Shown here one piece after another: positions 44,732 to 53,137 of a stretch of DNA of 64,000 nt (positions are counted from its first letter, which is position 1; the number at the start of each line of letters is the position of its first letter). The position numbers were made by a program, and so were the translations under genes. The stretch comes from Rhizobium sp. JAB6 (GTDB taxonomy: Bacteria > Pseudomonadota > Alphaproteobacteria > Rhizobiales > Rhizobiaceae), in assembly GCF_003024605.1 (NCBI RefSeq), contig NZ_PYJQ01000009.1, positions 124,001 to 188,000 on the forward strand, written 5' to 3'. Below the pieces are notes generated by a model. The model ran no database searches and was not told the origin of the DNA. It saw only the letters and a list, made by a program, of their open reading frames with translations.

Positions 44732-47215
44732 TTACCGGTTGGACGCGACCGGACGCACCAGCGGCGTGATGCGGCGGATGGTGACCCGGCGGTTTTCCTG
44801 CGACGGACCGAGCGTATTCACCTTGAGATACTGCTCGCCATAGCCCTGGGTGACCAGATTTTCGGCAGGAATGCCGTAGACATCCGTCAGCACGTTGGCG
44901 ACCGATTCCGCGCGTTGGTCGGATAGGATCAGGTTGCTCTGAGCCGAGCCAACGGCATCCGTATGACCTTCGATCAGGAAGGTTTCGGTCGGATCGCGCT
45001 TGATGATCTTTGACATACCGTCGGCCACGCCGCGCAGCGTGCTGGCCTGCGACATCGGAATGTCGGCGCTGCCCGTTGCGAAGGTGATCGTGTCGAGGTC
45101 GATGCGGCGGATCTTGTCTCGGATACGAGCCGAATAGCGGACTTCATTGACCGAATAGATACGCTCGACCGGCTCGACCGGCGGCTCGCGCAGGAAGTCA
45201 TAGTAATCCGCGTCGCGGTTCGATGCCGTATCGATGATGTACTGGCTCACGGGAATGAGCAGCCGCATCGGCGGCAGGCTGTCGCCCGGGTCGCGGAAAT
45301 AGTCGTCATTGTCGGGACGATCTTCCAGTTCCGGCGAATAGAACAACACATATTCGTGGCCCCTCGCATCGATGCGCGAACGCTGGATGATGTCGCCGTA
45401 CCGGTTGCGGATCGTCACGACGCGATCGCCGTCGGGCTGCTCGATCGTCTCGCGATAGCGGTCGCGCGGCAGTTGTTCATAGATCGGCCGCTCGCCGCCG
45501 CGAAGGAACCGCTCGCTATCGTCGTGACGCACGACATAGGTGTTGTCGACGTTGACGACCGTACGATTGTCCTGATTGATGACGGTCTGGATCGTCGTTC
45601 CCTGCGGCGGAGCAAAATCCGGCCGGCGATCGATGCGGCGACCTTGCTCGCTGGTCACGGCTTCCATCTTGACCGGTGGTTGCGGCTGGGCGCCCGCTGC
45701 CGCGCGCTGCGCCTCGGCGTCAGAGGTCGGCGGCTTGGTGTAAGCCGGTGGCGGCTGCTGGGCCGGGGCATTCTGAGCCTGCCCGTTCGGCCGCACCTGA
45801 CCAGCCTGTCCGCTGCCACCCTGGGTGCCCGGCGCGGCAGGATTCTGTCCGTTGTTCAGATGCTCGCCTCGGCGAACCGCATCCTTCTGGCTATCCAGAA
45901 CGGCGCTGCCGTTTGCTACAGGCAGGATGACCGGACCGTTGGCAGAGGCCGGGTTCTCGGCGATCTTCTTGCGGCGCTCCAGTTCCTGGGGCGAGACCTG
46001 CTCGGCCGGAGGCACCTGGATTTCGCCGGCCTGCTGGCCATTGCCGTTGGCGGCGGGAGCCGTTGCACCACCTTGAGCCGGGTTCTGGGCGCCATTGGCC
46101 GGCTGTTGCTTGCCGGGCTGCGGCGTTATCGGGGTGCCAGCCTGTGCGGGCTGTCCCTGCTGGGCCGGTTGCTGCGGATTGGCGGCAGGCTGCTCGCCCT
46201 GTTGCTGGTTCAACGGCTGCTTGCCATGGGTCTTATCCTCACCCTGCTTCTGCCCCTGCTGGGTGCCAGGTGTCGCCGGCGTTCCTGGCTGAGCTTCGGG
46301 CTGTGCCTGTGTCTGAGGCTGCGCCTGCGTTCCCGGCTGACCCTTGTGTCCTTGAGCAGGTTCACCGGCGGGCGCCGGCTGTTGTTCGGCGGGCTGTTTT
46401 GCCGGTGCCTCGGTTTGACCTTGCGGCTTGGGATGGGCGTTCTGCTCGGGCTGCGCCTGCTTTCCAGGCTGGGCCTCCTGATTCTGCTGTTCGCCGGCAG
46501 CAGGGGTCTGCTTTTCAGCGGGGATGGGCTGCGGCGCCTTCGCACCGGGCTTCGCCTTCGGTTCAGGCTTCACCCCCGGCTGCGCTTCCGTAGCGGGCTG
46601 CTGCTCTACCTTTGGCTGCGCTGCTGCGGCCGGCTGTTTTGCCTCGGGCTGCTTGGCCTCGGGCTGTTTGGCTTTCGGCTTGGGCGCTTCTGGCTCCGCC
46701 TCGGGAGCGGCAGCCTTCGGCTGCGGTTTGGCTTCAGGCTGCACCTGAGGCTCTTCGGCCGGTTGCTGGCGCTGCTTCTTCGGCTCGGGCGGGGCCTCCG
46801 CGGCTGGCTGCTGCTTGTGCGGCTTTGGCTGCTCCTGCTCAGCGGGCTGCTGATGCTCGGCTTTCGGCGGCTGCGCTTCGGGCTGTTGCTGCTTCGGCGC
46901 CTTCTGCTGCGGCTCGCCTTCAGGCTCCGCCTGCTTCATCTGGTGCTGCTGCTCGCCGCCACCCTGATGTTTCTGGCCCTCTCCGCCTTCGGCCGGCTTC
47001 TTGTGTTTGAGCTGCTCCTCATCGGGCTGAGCCGCCGGTGCTTCCTGCTGCGCTACCTCGAAGCTCGCATTAGCGGCCGCTGCATCGCCGATGCCGGTGT
47101 TCAGCGGTGCGATGGCTTGTTCACGAAGTACTGCCGCTGCTGCCGGCTCGAAAGCAAGCGATAGCGAAAGCAGCGGAAACGCGGCGCTGGCAAATAGTCT
47201 GGATCGTTTTCCCAT
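44732..47215 (-). CDS. OmpA-family protein with very long Pro/Gln/Ala-rich region
   Basis: Exported peptidoglycan-binding protein of 827 residues. The signal peptide (about 1-28, LLSLSLAFEPAAAA) is followed by ~450 residues of low-complexity P/Q/A/K/E sequence including tandem KQPEA units, presumably disordered and able to span the periplasm. A folded segment of ~150 residues (TIQTVINQDNRTVVNVDNTYVV, VVTIRNRYGDIIQRSRIDARG) precedes the C-terminal OmpA domain: TFLIEGHTDAVGS, LSDQRAESVANVL and ENRRVTIRRI contain the residues that grip diaminopimelate. AGGAGACCCC lies before the ATG. There is no beta-barrel. Similar rhizobial proteins exist, but the function is unknown. Confidence 0.88.
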   Translation of the reverse strand: MGKRSRLFASAAFPLLSLSLAFEPAAAAVLREQAIAPLNTGIGDAAAANASFEVAQQEAPAAQPDEEQLKHKKPAEGGEGQKHQGGGEQQHQMKQAEPEGEPQQKAPKQQQPEAQPPKAEHQQPAEQEQPKPHKQQPAAEAPPEPKKQRQQPAEEPQVQPEAKPQPKAAAPEAEPEAPKPKAKQPEAKQPEAKQPAAAAQPKVEQQPATEAQPGVKPEPKAKPGAKAPQPIPAEKQTPAAGEQQNQEAQPGKQAQPEQNAHPKPQGQTEAPAKQPAEQQPAPAGEPAQGHKGQPGTQAQPQTQAQPEAQPGTPATPGTQQGQKQGEDKTHGKQPLNQQQGEQPAANPQQPAQQGQPAQAGTPITPQPGKQQPANGAQNPAQGGATAPAANGNGQQAGEIQVPPAEQVSPQELERRKKIAENPASANGPVILPVANGSAVLDSQKDAVRRGEHLNNGQNPAAPGTQGGSGQAGQVRPNGQAQNAPAQQPPPAYTKPPTSDAEAQRAAAGAQPQPPVKMEAVTSEQGRRIDRRPDFAPPQGTTIQTVINQDNRTVVNVDNTYVVRHDDSERFLRGGERPIYEQLPRDRYRETIEQPDGDRVVTIRNRYGDIIQRSRIDARGHEYVLFYSPELEDRPDNDDYFRDPGDSLPPMRLLIPVSQYIIDTASNRDADYYDFLREPPVEPVERIYSVNEVRYSARIRDKIRRIDLDTITFATGSADIPMSQASTLRGVADGMSKIIKRDPTETFLIEGHTDAVGSAQSNLILSDQRAESVANVLTDVYGIPAENLVTQGYGEQYLKVNTLGPSQENRRVTIRRITPLVRPVASNR

Positions 47216-47583
47216 AGGGGTCTCCTCTTATGATCTTTGTCCGCCGAATTACGAATCTCAGCAGGCGAAGCAATTGCCTCACGATCCCGGCCAATTTTCG
47301 GTTCGCGTGAGGCTGAATCGCGGCAGGCCGCTATATGTTCCCGCACTATCAGGTTGCCGCAATTAACCCTGCCTGAACGCAATGGACGGCTTACATTCAG
47401 ATTTCTCCTTGTCGCGAGCGCATTGCGGCGGCATTGCGCAAAGGCAGATTGCCTTCGTAATTCCAGTTGCATTTTCCCAAAAAAAGTACGAATATCGCCG
47501 CAAGGCGGGCCACCGGTCCGCTCCACTCGAGCCGTCTGCCAAAAACAATAATGGGCTGCCGGCCACCAACAGAGAGGGTCAAT
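47216..47583. other. Divergent intergenic region between the OmpA-family and amino acid-binding protein genes
   Basis: About 370 bases without a supported gene. An inverted repeat GCCTCACG...CGTGAGGC lies at 47276-47283 and 47306-47313, 61-98 bases from the OmpA start. Further along, GCATTGCG occurs twice near 47420-47440. GAGAGGGTC at 47571-47579 is the ribosome site of the binding-protein gene. A frame open from 47467 into the binding protein is not considered real upstream of 47584. Confidence 0.5.
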
Positions 47584-48366
47584 ATGCGCATCTCCACTCG
47601 TCTTCTTGCCGCCGCGTCCTTCGCCGCGATGTCGCTTGTCGCCGGCGCGGCGCTTGCCGACGGCGACACGCTCGTCATCGGCACCGACGCGACCTACCCG
47701 CCGTTCGAATCACTCGATGCAGGCGGCAAGTTCGTCGGCTTCGACATCGATATAGCCAATGCGCTTTGCGATCAGATGAAGGTCAAGTGCACCTTTGTGA
47801 ACCAGGATTTCGACGGTATCATCCCGGCCCTGCAGGCCAAGAAGTTCGACGCGATCGTTTCTTCGATGTCGATCACCCCCGAGCGTGAGAAGATCGTCGA
47901 CTTCACCAACAAGTACTACAACACGCCGCCGGCGATCGCCGTTCCGAAGGACTCCACCCTCAAGGAAGCGACCGACGAAGCTCTGAAGGGCAAGACGATT
48001 GGCGCCCAGTCGTCCACGACGCATGCGAACTACGCCTCGGCGCACCTGAAGGATGCCGAGCTGAAGCTTTATCCGTCCGCCGACGAATACAAGCTCGACC
48101 TCAGCAATGGCCGCATCGACGCGGCCATCGACGACGTTGTCGTCCTGTCGGAATGGGTGAAGTCGGATGCCGGCAATTGCTGCAAGATGCTCGGCACGCT
48201 GAAGATCGATCCGGTCATCAACGGCGCGGGCGCAGGCATCGCCGTGCGCAAGGGCGATACGGCTCTCAAGGACAAGCTGAATGCCGCGATCGCTGCGATC
48301 CGCGCCAACGGCACCTACAAGAAGATTCAGGACAAGTACTTCGATTTCGACGTCTACGGCGATTGA
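47584..48366 (+). CDS. Polar amino acid ABC transporter substrate-binding protein (HisJ/ArgT type)
   Basis: Periplasmic receptor of 260 residues. The signal peptide (LAAASFAAMSLVAGAALA) is followed by DTLVIGTDATYPPFESLDAGGKFVGFDIDIANALC, the cluster-3 amino-acid-binding motif, and MSITPEREKIVDFT. It most resembles the lysine/arginine/ornithine/histidine group. ATG 47584 is preferred because it starts the signal peptide and has GAGAGGG upstream. A strong terminator-like hairpin lies just after the stop and before the permeases, which would keep the receptor in excess. Confidence 0.92.
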   Translation: MRISTRLLAAASFAAMSLVAGAALADGDTLVIGTDATYPPFESLDAGGKFVGFDIDIANALCDQMKVKCTFVNQDFDGIIPALQAKKFDAIVSSMSITPEREKIVDFTNKYYNTPPAIAVPKDSTLKEATDEALKGKTIGAQSSTTHANYASAHLKDAELKLYPSADEYKLDLSNGRIDAAIDDVVVLSEWVKSDAGNCCKMLGTLKIDPVINGAGAGIAVRKGDTALKDKLNAAIAAIRANGTYKKIQDKYFDFDVYGD

Positions 48367-48394
48367 TCGCCCGTCGATTCCCTTGGAAAAGACG

Positions 48395-48428
48395 ACGGCG
48401 GAAGCTTGCCCTTCCGCCGTTTTTGTTT
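48395..48428 (+). terminator. Intra-operon terminator after the amino acid-binding protein gene
   Basis: A perfect ten-base stem ACGGCGGAAG/CTTCCGCCGT (48395-48404/48411-48420) is followed by TTTTGTTT. It lies between the receptor and permease genes and should allow partial read-through or 3'-end protection of the receptor mRNA. Confidence 0.85.
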
Positions 48429-48484
48429 GACAACGAGAAGAATATAAGCAGAAACGCGGCAAAAGCCGCTAGGGGAAATACAGC

Positions 48485-49297
48485 ATGAGCGGATTGTTTT
48501 CCGCCCTCGGTTCCTTGTGGACCTGGTTGAGTACGATTTTTGACCCATTGTGCGGTCCCGCGGGACTGTTCACCGTGTTCAGCATGTTCCGCCCGGACAC
48601 CATGCTCGCCTGCGGCGACACAGGCTGGGGTGACGAACTGGCCGGCGGATTGAAGATAACCATCGCCGTCTCGGTGCTGACGCTGCCGCTCGGCATCGTC
48701 ATCGGTTTCTTCGTCGCGCTGGCGCAGCAATCCGAGGAAAAGCCGCTGCGGCTTGCGGCGGGTGTCTTCACGACGATTTTCCGCGGCCTGCCGGAACTGC
48801 TGACGCTTTTCATCATTTACTACGGCATGCAGATCCTCCTGCAATCGCTGCTTGCCAAGTTCGGCTACAACGGCCCCGTCGAGATCAATGCGTTTGCCGC
48901 CGGCATGGTGGCGCTCGCAATCGTCTTTTCCGCCTATTGCTCGGAGGTCCTCCTCTCTGCCTTCAAAGCCATTCCCAAAGGTCAGTATGAGGCGGGCGAT
49001 GCCCTTGGATTTCATCGGGCGCGCACCATGCGGCTTATCATCGTGCCGCAACTCGTTCGGATATCCTTACCGAATCTCGGAAACCTTTGGATGAACCTGC
49101 TGAAGGATACATCCTACGTATCCATCATCGGCCTTGCCGATATCATCAGGCAGACGGGGATCGCCGTGCGCGCCACCAAGGCGCCCTTCACCTTCTATTC
49201 CATCGCCTGCCTGTTTTATCTGACACTGGCCGTCATCTCTTCCGTCGGCCTCTTCTATCTCGATCGATGGGCTAAACGTGCGGAGGTCCATCGATGA
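48485..49297 (+). CDS. Amino acid ABC transporter permease (HisQ-like)
   Basis: Inner-membrane permease of 270 residues with five or six helices. The ATPase-coupling EAA loop is seen as EVLLSAFKAIPKGQYEAGDALGF, and FRGLPELLTLFIIYYG is typical of the HisQ/ArtQ side. It follows the receptor gene after a terminator and overlaps the next permease gene by ATGA. It forms a heterodimer with the product of that gene. Confidence 0.93.
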   Translation: MSGLFSALGSLWTWLSTIFDPLCGPAGLFTVFSMFRPDTMLACGDTGWGDELAGGLKITIAVSVLTLPLGIVIGFFVALAQQSEEKPLRLAAGVFTTIFRGLPELLTLFIIYYGMQILLQSLLAKFGYNGPVEINAFAAGMVALAIVFSAYCSEVLLSAFKAIPKGQYEAGDALGFHRARTMRLIIVPQLVRISLPNLGNLWMNLLKDTSYVSIIGLADIIRQTGIAVRATKAPFTFYSIACLFYLTLAVISSVGLFYLDRWAKRAEVHR

Positions 49298-50124
49298 GCC
49301 ATGCCGAAGTTCTGATCTCCGCCCGACCGGCACCGCCGAAGACGGTCAGGAAGCTCTCCAAGGCGCGCGTCGCCGGTTATTTCTTTCTGACCCTCTGGGC
49401 CATTCTCGGCATTTCACTGCTGGCAATGATTATAGCCGGGTGGGATGTGGACAAGCTCGAAACTTACGGGCCACGGCTGCTTCACGGTCTCTGGATCACG
49501 GTCAAGCTGGTCGCCACATCCTTTATCCTCGGTGCGATCCTCTCGATACCGCTGGCCTTTGCCCGCATGTCGAACAACAAGATCCTGAGCACCCTGACCT
49601 ATTGCTATGTCTATCTGTTTCGCGGCACGCCGCTGCTGGCGCAGATTTTCATGGTCTATTACGGTTTCCCGAGCTTTCGCTGGTTCTTCGAGGATATCGG
49701 CCTCTGGTGGTTCTTCAAGGATCCCTTCTATTGCGGCGTCTTCGCCATGACGCTGAACACGGCGGCCTATCAGACGGAAATCGTCCGGGGCGCCATTCAG
49801 AGCGTACCGAAAGGCCAGCGGGAAGCGGCCAACGCGCTTGGTATCCATACCTGGATCGCCTTCCGCAAGATTATCATTCCTCAGGCGCTCATCGTGGCGC
49901 TGCGTCCTTACGGCAATGAGATCATTCTGCTGATCAAGAGTTCCGCCACGGTGTCCATCATCACCGTCTACGACCTGATGGGCGAAACGCGCTACGCCTT
50001 CTCGCGGACCTACGACTACCAGATTTATCTCTGGGCCGCGATCTTCTATCTCGTGATCGTCGAACTCATGCGAAACGGCTGGGCGCGGATGGAAGGCGGG
50101 CTGACACGGCATCTTAAACGCTGA
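49294..50124 (+). CDS. Amino acid ABC transporter permease (HisM-like)
   Basis: Second membrane subunit of the importer, 276 residues. FRGTPLLAQIFMVYYGF and the EAA loop GAIQSVPKGQREAANALGI are the HisM/ArtM signatures. It has an N-terminal cytosolic extension of ~35 residues before the first helix. Translation is coupled to the upstream permease by an ATGA overlap (49294-49297). No ATP-binding gene follows: the next gene is usg after 185 bases. The ATPase must be encoded elsewhere or shared with another system. Confidence 0.93.
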   Translation: MSHAEVLISARPAPPKTVRKLSKARVAGYFFLTLWAILGISLLAMIIAGWDVDKLETYGPRLLHGLWITVKLVATSFILGAILSIPLAFARMSNNKILSTLTYCYVYLFRGTPLLAQIFMVYYGFPSFRWFFEDIGLWWFFKDPFYCGVFAMTLNTAAYQTEIVRGAIQSVPKGQREAANALGIHTWIAFRKIIIPQALIVALRPYGNEIILLIKSSATVSIITVYDLMGETRYAFSRTYDYQIYLWAAIFYLVIVELMRNGWARMEGGLTRHLKR

Positions 50125-50309
50125 TGCCGCCAAGGCTGCATCGCGGCGCGGCCTTGGCAGCACTCCTACATTGTCGCTGCTAACGCATTGATTTTTGTGA
50201 ACAAATTTCATTGATGACGTTTTTGTAAAGCTTGAGTTTACCATCTGCTGTTTCCATATTTGAGTGACCATGAGTCACGAACAAGAATGGGAACGGAAAG
50301 AGAAAGCTC

Positions 50310-50576
50310 ATGCATAACGACATGCAAAAGCAGTTGCAGGGTTATGGGTTGACGACAGCGCAGATCTTCTATCGCCTGCCGGATCATCCGCAATTCCTGC
50401 AGACCTACATCTGGCAGGATTATGATCTCGCCCCCAACTTCCCGGAAATGCGCGGCTTCCTGAAATTCTGGCAGGAAACGCTGGAGGGACCGCTACATTC
50501 CGTGCGCTATGTCCACCGCAAACTGATTTCAGCGACCGAATGGCGCGCCGTGAAGGGCGAATTCATCCTGCATTAA
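50310..50576 (+). CDS. usg: Usg family protein
   Basis: Small cytosolic protein of 88 residues. LTTAQIFYRLPDHPQFLQTYIWQDYDLAPNFPEMRGFLKFW is the Usg signature, present in nearly all Rhizobiales. Old annotations call it a tryptophan-locus protein (subunit of phosphoribosylanthranilate isomerase), from its position next to trp genes in other species, but no activity is established and no trp gene is near. GGAACGGAAAGAGAAAG precedes ATG 50310; ATG 50322 is also possible. An AT-rich 185-base leader suggests its own promoter. Confidence 0.88.
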   Translation: MHNDMQKQLQGYGLTTAQIFYRLPDHPQFLQTYIWQDYDLAPNFPEMRGFLKFWQETLEGPLHSVRYVHRKLISATEWRAVKGEFILH

Positions 50577-50621
50577 GGCAGCCGGATCGCATGGGGCGGC
50601 GTCACGACCGCAGCGTCACCA

Positions 50622-51347
50622 TCAGACATGCGCCTCGCCATGGATGAAATCCCCGTCATCCGAACCGCGATGGAGCGTGCCGTAGAGGACGAAGGCGTAG
50701 AAGACCGCGACAAGGATGAGGACGGCCCAGCCGGGAATTGGTCCGAGTGCCGCATTGTCGATGATATAGCTCCATGAATGCGGCTGCTCCTGCGTCACGC
50801 CCTGGGTCTGAAGCCTTGGCGTCGAAATCTTCAGGATCCATGCCAGGAGCAGGATCGCATACATCCAGCAATAATTGCGCTGCAACCGCCGCTGCGCTGC
50901 CTCGACATAACTAAGCAGCAGTCGGGGCGAACGCAGGCTCGCGGCAACCGACAAGGCCCAATCGGGATTGAACTCCGTTTGCGGCGCCAGGATCTGCGCG
51001 AAGTAATGCCGCTCCAATTGCCGCACCCGCGAGCGATAGACATCGAAGAAGCGATATCGCCGCGCCTCGATCAGCAACAGCAGCGTGATCAGCATCATTC
51101 CGAACAGCAATACGCCATGATGCGACGTCGGTGTCGAAAGCGAGACGGACAGCAGGGCGGCAACCACGGTGATGGCCCAATTCGATGTCCGGTCGATGCG
51201 ATCGCGCCAGCTCGTCATCCTCCCCAATTCTCCCCGATAATAGTGGGTCAAGGTGTTGGTAACTTCAGCCGGCGTCGACGGCAAGGAGGTACGGCTGCGC
51301 TCCCCGGTGCCGCTCGCCGAGTTCGGTGTGGTGCGTTCATTATCCAT
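50622..51347 (-). CDS. DUF2270 membrane protein
   Basis: Predicted integral membrane protein of 241 residues. After a soluble, Ser/Thr-rich N-terminus, LTHYYRGELGRMTSWRDRIDRTSNWAI is the DUF2270 motif. Four hydrophobic helices follow (VVAALLSVSLS, VLLFGMMLITLLLLIEARRY, YAILLLAWILKIS, GWAVLILVAVFYAFVLYGTL), with a charged FDVYRSRVRQLERHYFAQ loop. AGGGAGGAAAATC precedes the ATG. No function is known; it converges on usg and is divergent from the methyltransferase. Confidence 0.85.
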   Translation of the reverse strand: MDNERTTPNSASGTGERSRTSLPSTPAEVTNTLTHYYRGELGRMTSWRDRIDRTSNWAITVVAALLSVSLSTPTSHHGVLLFGMMLITLLLLIEARRYRFFDVYRSRVRQLERHYFAQILAPQTEFNPDWALSVAASLRSPRLLLSYVEAAQRRLQRNYCWMYAILLLAWILKISTPRLQTQGVTQEQPHSWSYIIDNAALGPIPGWAVLILVAVFYAFVLYGTLHRGSDDGDFIHGEAHV

Positions 51348-51491
51348 GATTTTCCTCCCTTATTCTTTTGTTCGGGTAGCGTGCCTGAAGTGGCCTTCGC
51401 CGAGGGTCATATTCTGCGCCTGCTCAGCAAGCATTGCAAAAGCCGATCAAGCGCCTTAATGCCTCCGTGACGAATGGAAGGGCTGTCACTC

Positions 51492-52316
51492 ATGGCAAAG
51501 AAGAAGATCGACGAAGACGCGCTTGCGGAAGCCTATAACCAGGCATTGGCGCTGGAAAAGGCGGGCGATATCGACGCTGCGGTTCAGGCCTATGAGAAGG
51601 TGCTGGCGCTCGACCCGGAAGATCACGGCGGCGCAGCCGTTCGAATCGCCTCCATGGGCCGCGGCGAGACGCCCATCAAAGCGCCTGACGCCTATGTCGA
51701 AACGCTCTTCGATCAGCATGCCGAAGTTTTCGAGGATGTGCTGGTGGAGCAGCTCGGCTACCATGTTCCGGTTCTCGTTCGCCAGCGCCTGCAGGCTCTC
51801 GGCCTCGGCCCCTTCAAGCGCATGCTCGATCTCGGCTGCGGCACGGGCCTCACGGGCGGCACGCTGCGCGATATCGTCGAGGATATCACCGGTATCGACA
51901 TTTCCGAGAACATGGTCGAGGTCGCCCACGAAAAGGACATCTACGAAACGCTGTTTGTCGCCGAGGTCGAGGATTTCCTTGACGACAATGACGAGGAGCC
52001 ATTCGACCTGATCACGGCCACCGATGTGCTGCCCTATCTCGGTGCACTGGAGCCGCTGTTCTTCGGCGCCGCCGAAAACATGAGACCTGGCGGCCTCTTC
52101 ATTTTCTCTTCCGAGACCCTGCCCGAGGCCACAATGGCCGGCCGCCCCTATATGGTCGGCCCGCATCAGCGTTTCGCGCATTCCGAAGCCTATGTGCGCG
52201 AACGGCTGACAGCCACCGGCTTCGAGCTGGTCGAGATCACCGACATCAATGTTCGCATGGAAGATGGCCAGCCCACACCGGGCCATCTCGTCATTGCGCG
52301 TTTGATCGCCGACTGA
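51492..52316 (+). CDS. Class I SAM-dependent methyltransferase with N-terminal TPR unit
   Basis: Predicted cytosolic methyltransferase of 274 residues. One tetratricopeptide-like unit (AYNQALALEKAGDIDAAVQAYEKVLALDPED, ~10-40) precedes the Rossmann fold, with the SAM motif I MLDLGCGTGLTGG near 112, an acidic residue in DITGIDISENMVEVA and motif DLITATDVLPYLG. ATG 51492 is chosen with GGAAGGG upstream; the frame extends back to 51474. The TPR plus methyltransferase arrangement is common in alphaproteobacteria; the acceptor substrate is unknown. Confidence 0.88.
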   Translation: MAKKKIDEDALAEAYNQALALEKAGDIDAAVQAYEKVLALDPEDHGGAAVRIASMGRGETPIKAPDAYVETLFDQHAEVFEDVLVEQLGYHVPVLVRQRLQALGLGPFKRMLDLGCGTGLTGGTLRDIVEDITGIDISENMVEVAHEKDIYETLFVAEVEDFLDDNDEEPFDLITATDVLPYLGALEPLFFGAAENMRPGGLFIFSSETLPEATMAGRPYMVGPHQRFAHSEAYVRERLTATGFELVEITDINVRMEDGQPTPGHLVIARLIAD

Positions 52317-52339
52317 GACGACGGATATAAGCGGGAAAC

Positions 52340-52361
52340 TACTTACCCAAATGGATAAGTA
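52340..52361. promoter_or_regulatory. Inverted repeat TACTTA-N10-TAAGTA, first copy
   Basis: A perfect six-base dyad, with CC and GG also near the inner edges, 84 bases ahead of the GST start. An imperfect second copy begins exactly 50 bases later. The form TACTTAcc...ggaTAAGTA resembles sites bound by HxlR-type regulators, but no such gene is nearby. Confidence 0.55.
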
Positions 52362-52389
52362 TTTTCTTGCGCAGCATGGCGGGAACTGA

Positions 52390-52411
52390 TACTTAGTCAA
52401 TCAGGAAAGTA
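52390..52411. promoter_or_regulatory. Inverted repeat TACTTA-N10-AAAGTA, second copy
   Basis: The same arrangement with one mismatch in the right arm, extended outward to GATACTT...AAGTATC. It lies 33 bases before the GST start, where a repressor would block transcription. With the first copy it forms a tandem operator. Confidence 0.55.
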
Positions 52412-52444
52412 TCAGCTTGAACCGTGGTCTTGGAAGGACGCCGC

Positions 52445-53137
52445 ATGTCCCTTATTCTCTACCAGCATCCCCTCGCCTCGTTCTGCCACAAGGCTCTGAT
52501 GGCGTTTTATGAGAACGGCACACCCTTCGAAAGCCGGATCATCGATCTCGGCGATGCGGAATCGCGCGCCTCGCTGGTGCGCCTCTGGCCGCTTGCAAAA
52601 TTTCCAGTGCTGCGCGACGAAGATCTCGACAGCACCGTTCCCGAAAGCAGCATCATCATCGAATATCTCGATCGCCATTATCCGGGCGCAACGCCGCTGC
52701 TGCCGGCAAATCCGTCGGATGCTCTGTGTGTGCGGCTTTGGGATCGCTTCTTCGATCTCTATGTGCAAGAACCGATGCAAGCGATCGTTGCGGACGTGCG
52801 CCGGCCAGAACAGGATCAGCGCCCGCAAAGCGTCGCCGCAGCCGAGACCTTGCTGCGCACCGCTTATGGCATGATTGAAAAGCAACTTGACGGAAAGATC
52901 TGGATCACCGGCGACAGCCTGACCATGGCGGATTGCGCGGCCGCGCCAGCTTTGTTCTACGCTGAAACCCTGGTCCCATTCGCCAAAGAGCATGATCGGC
53001 TGAAGGCCTATTATCGGCGCCTGCTTGAGCGCCCATCCTTCGCCCGCGTCCTCCAGGAAGCAATGCCTTATTTCCATATGTACCCTTATAGTCACAAGCT
53101 GCGGGCGCAGTTCCGGCCGGAAAAGCCGAATGCTTGA
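52445..53137 (+). CDS. Glutathione S-transferase family protein
   Basis: Cytosolic GST-like protein of 230 residues. The N-terminal thioredoxin fold begins LILYQHPLASFCHKALMAFYENG, with the cis-Pro KFPVLRDEDL and the ESSIIIEYLD glutathione-binding motif. The helical C-terminal domain carries GDSLTMADCAAAPALFYAE (N-cap box). ATG 52445 is favoured because GGAAGGACGCC is seven bases ahead. It overlaps the ArsR regulator gene by eight bases, so GST, regulator and AHSA1 protein form an operon, likely for detoxification. Substrate unknown. Confidence 0.9.
   Translation: MSLILYQHPLASFCHKALMAFYENGTPFESRIIDLGDAESRASLVRLWPLAKFPVLRDEDLDSTVPESSIIIEYLDRHYPGATPLLPANPSDALCVRLWDRFFDLYVQEPMQAIVADVRRPEQDQRPQSVAAAETLLRTAYGMIEKQLDGKIWITGDSLTMADCAAAPALFYAETLVPFAKEHDRLKAYYRRLLERPSFARVLQEAMPYFHMYPYSHKLRAQFRPEKPNA

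Noticed and set aside
45356..47164. 602-codon open frame opposite the OmpA-family gene
   Set aside because: It is the antisense of the Pro/Gln/Ala-rich repeats, giving a Leu/Arg/Gly-rich translation with no motif or ribosome site. The minus-strand gene has a signal peptide and an OmpA domain.
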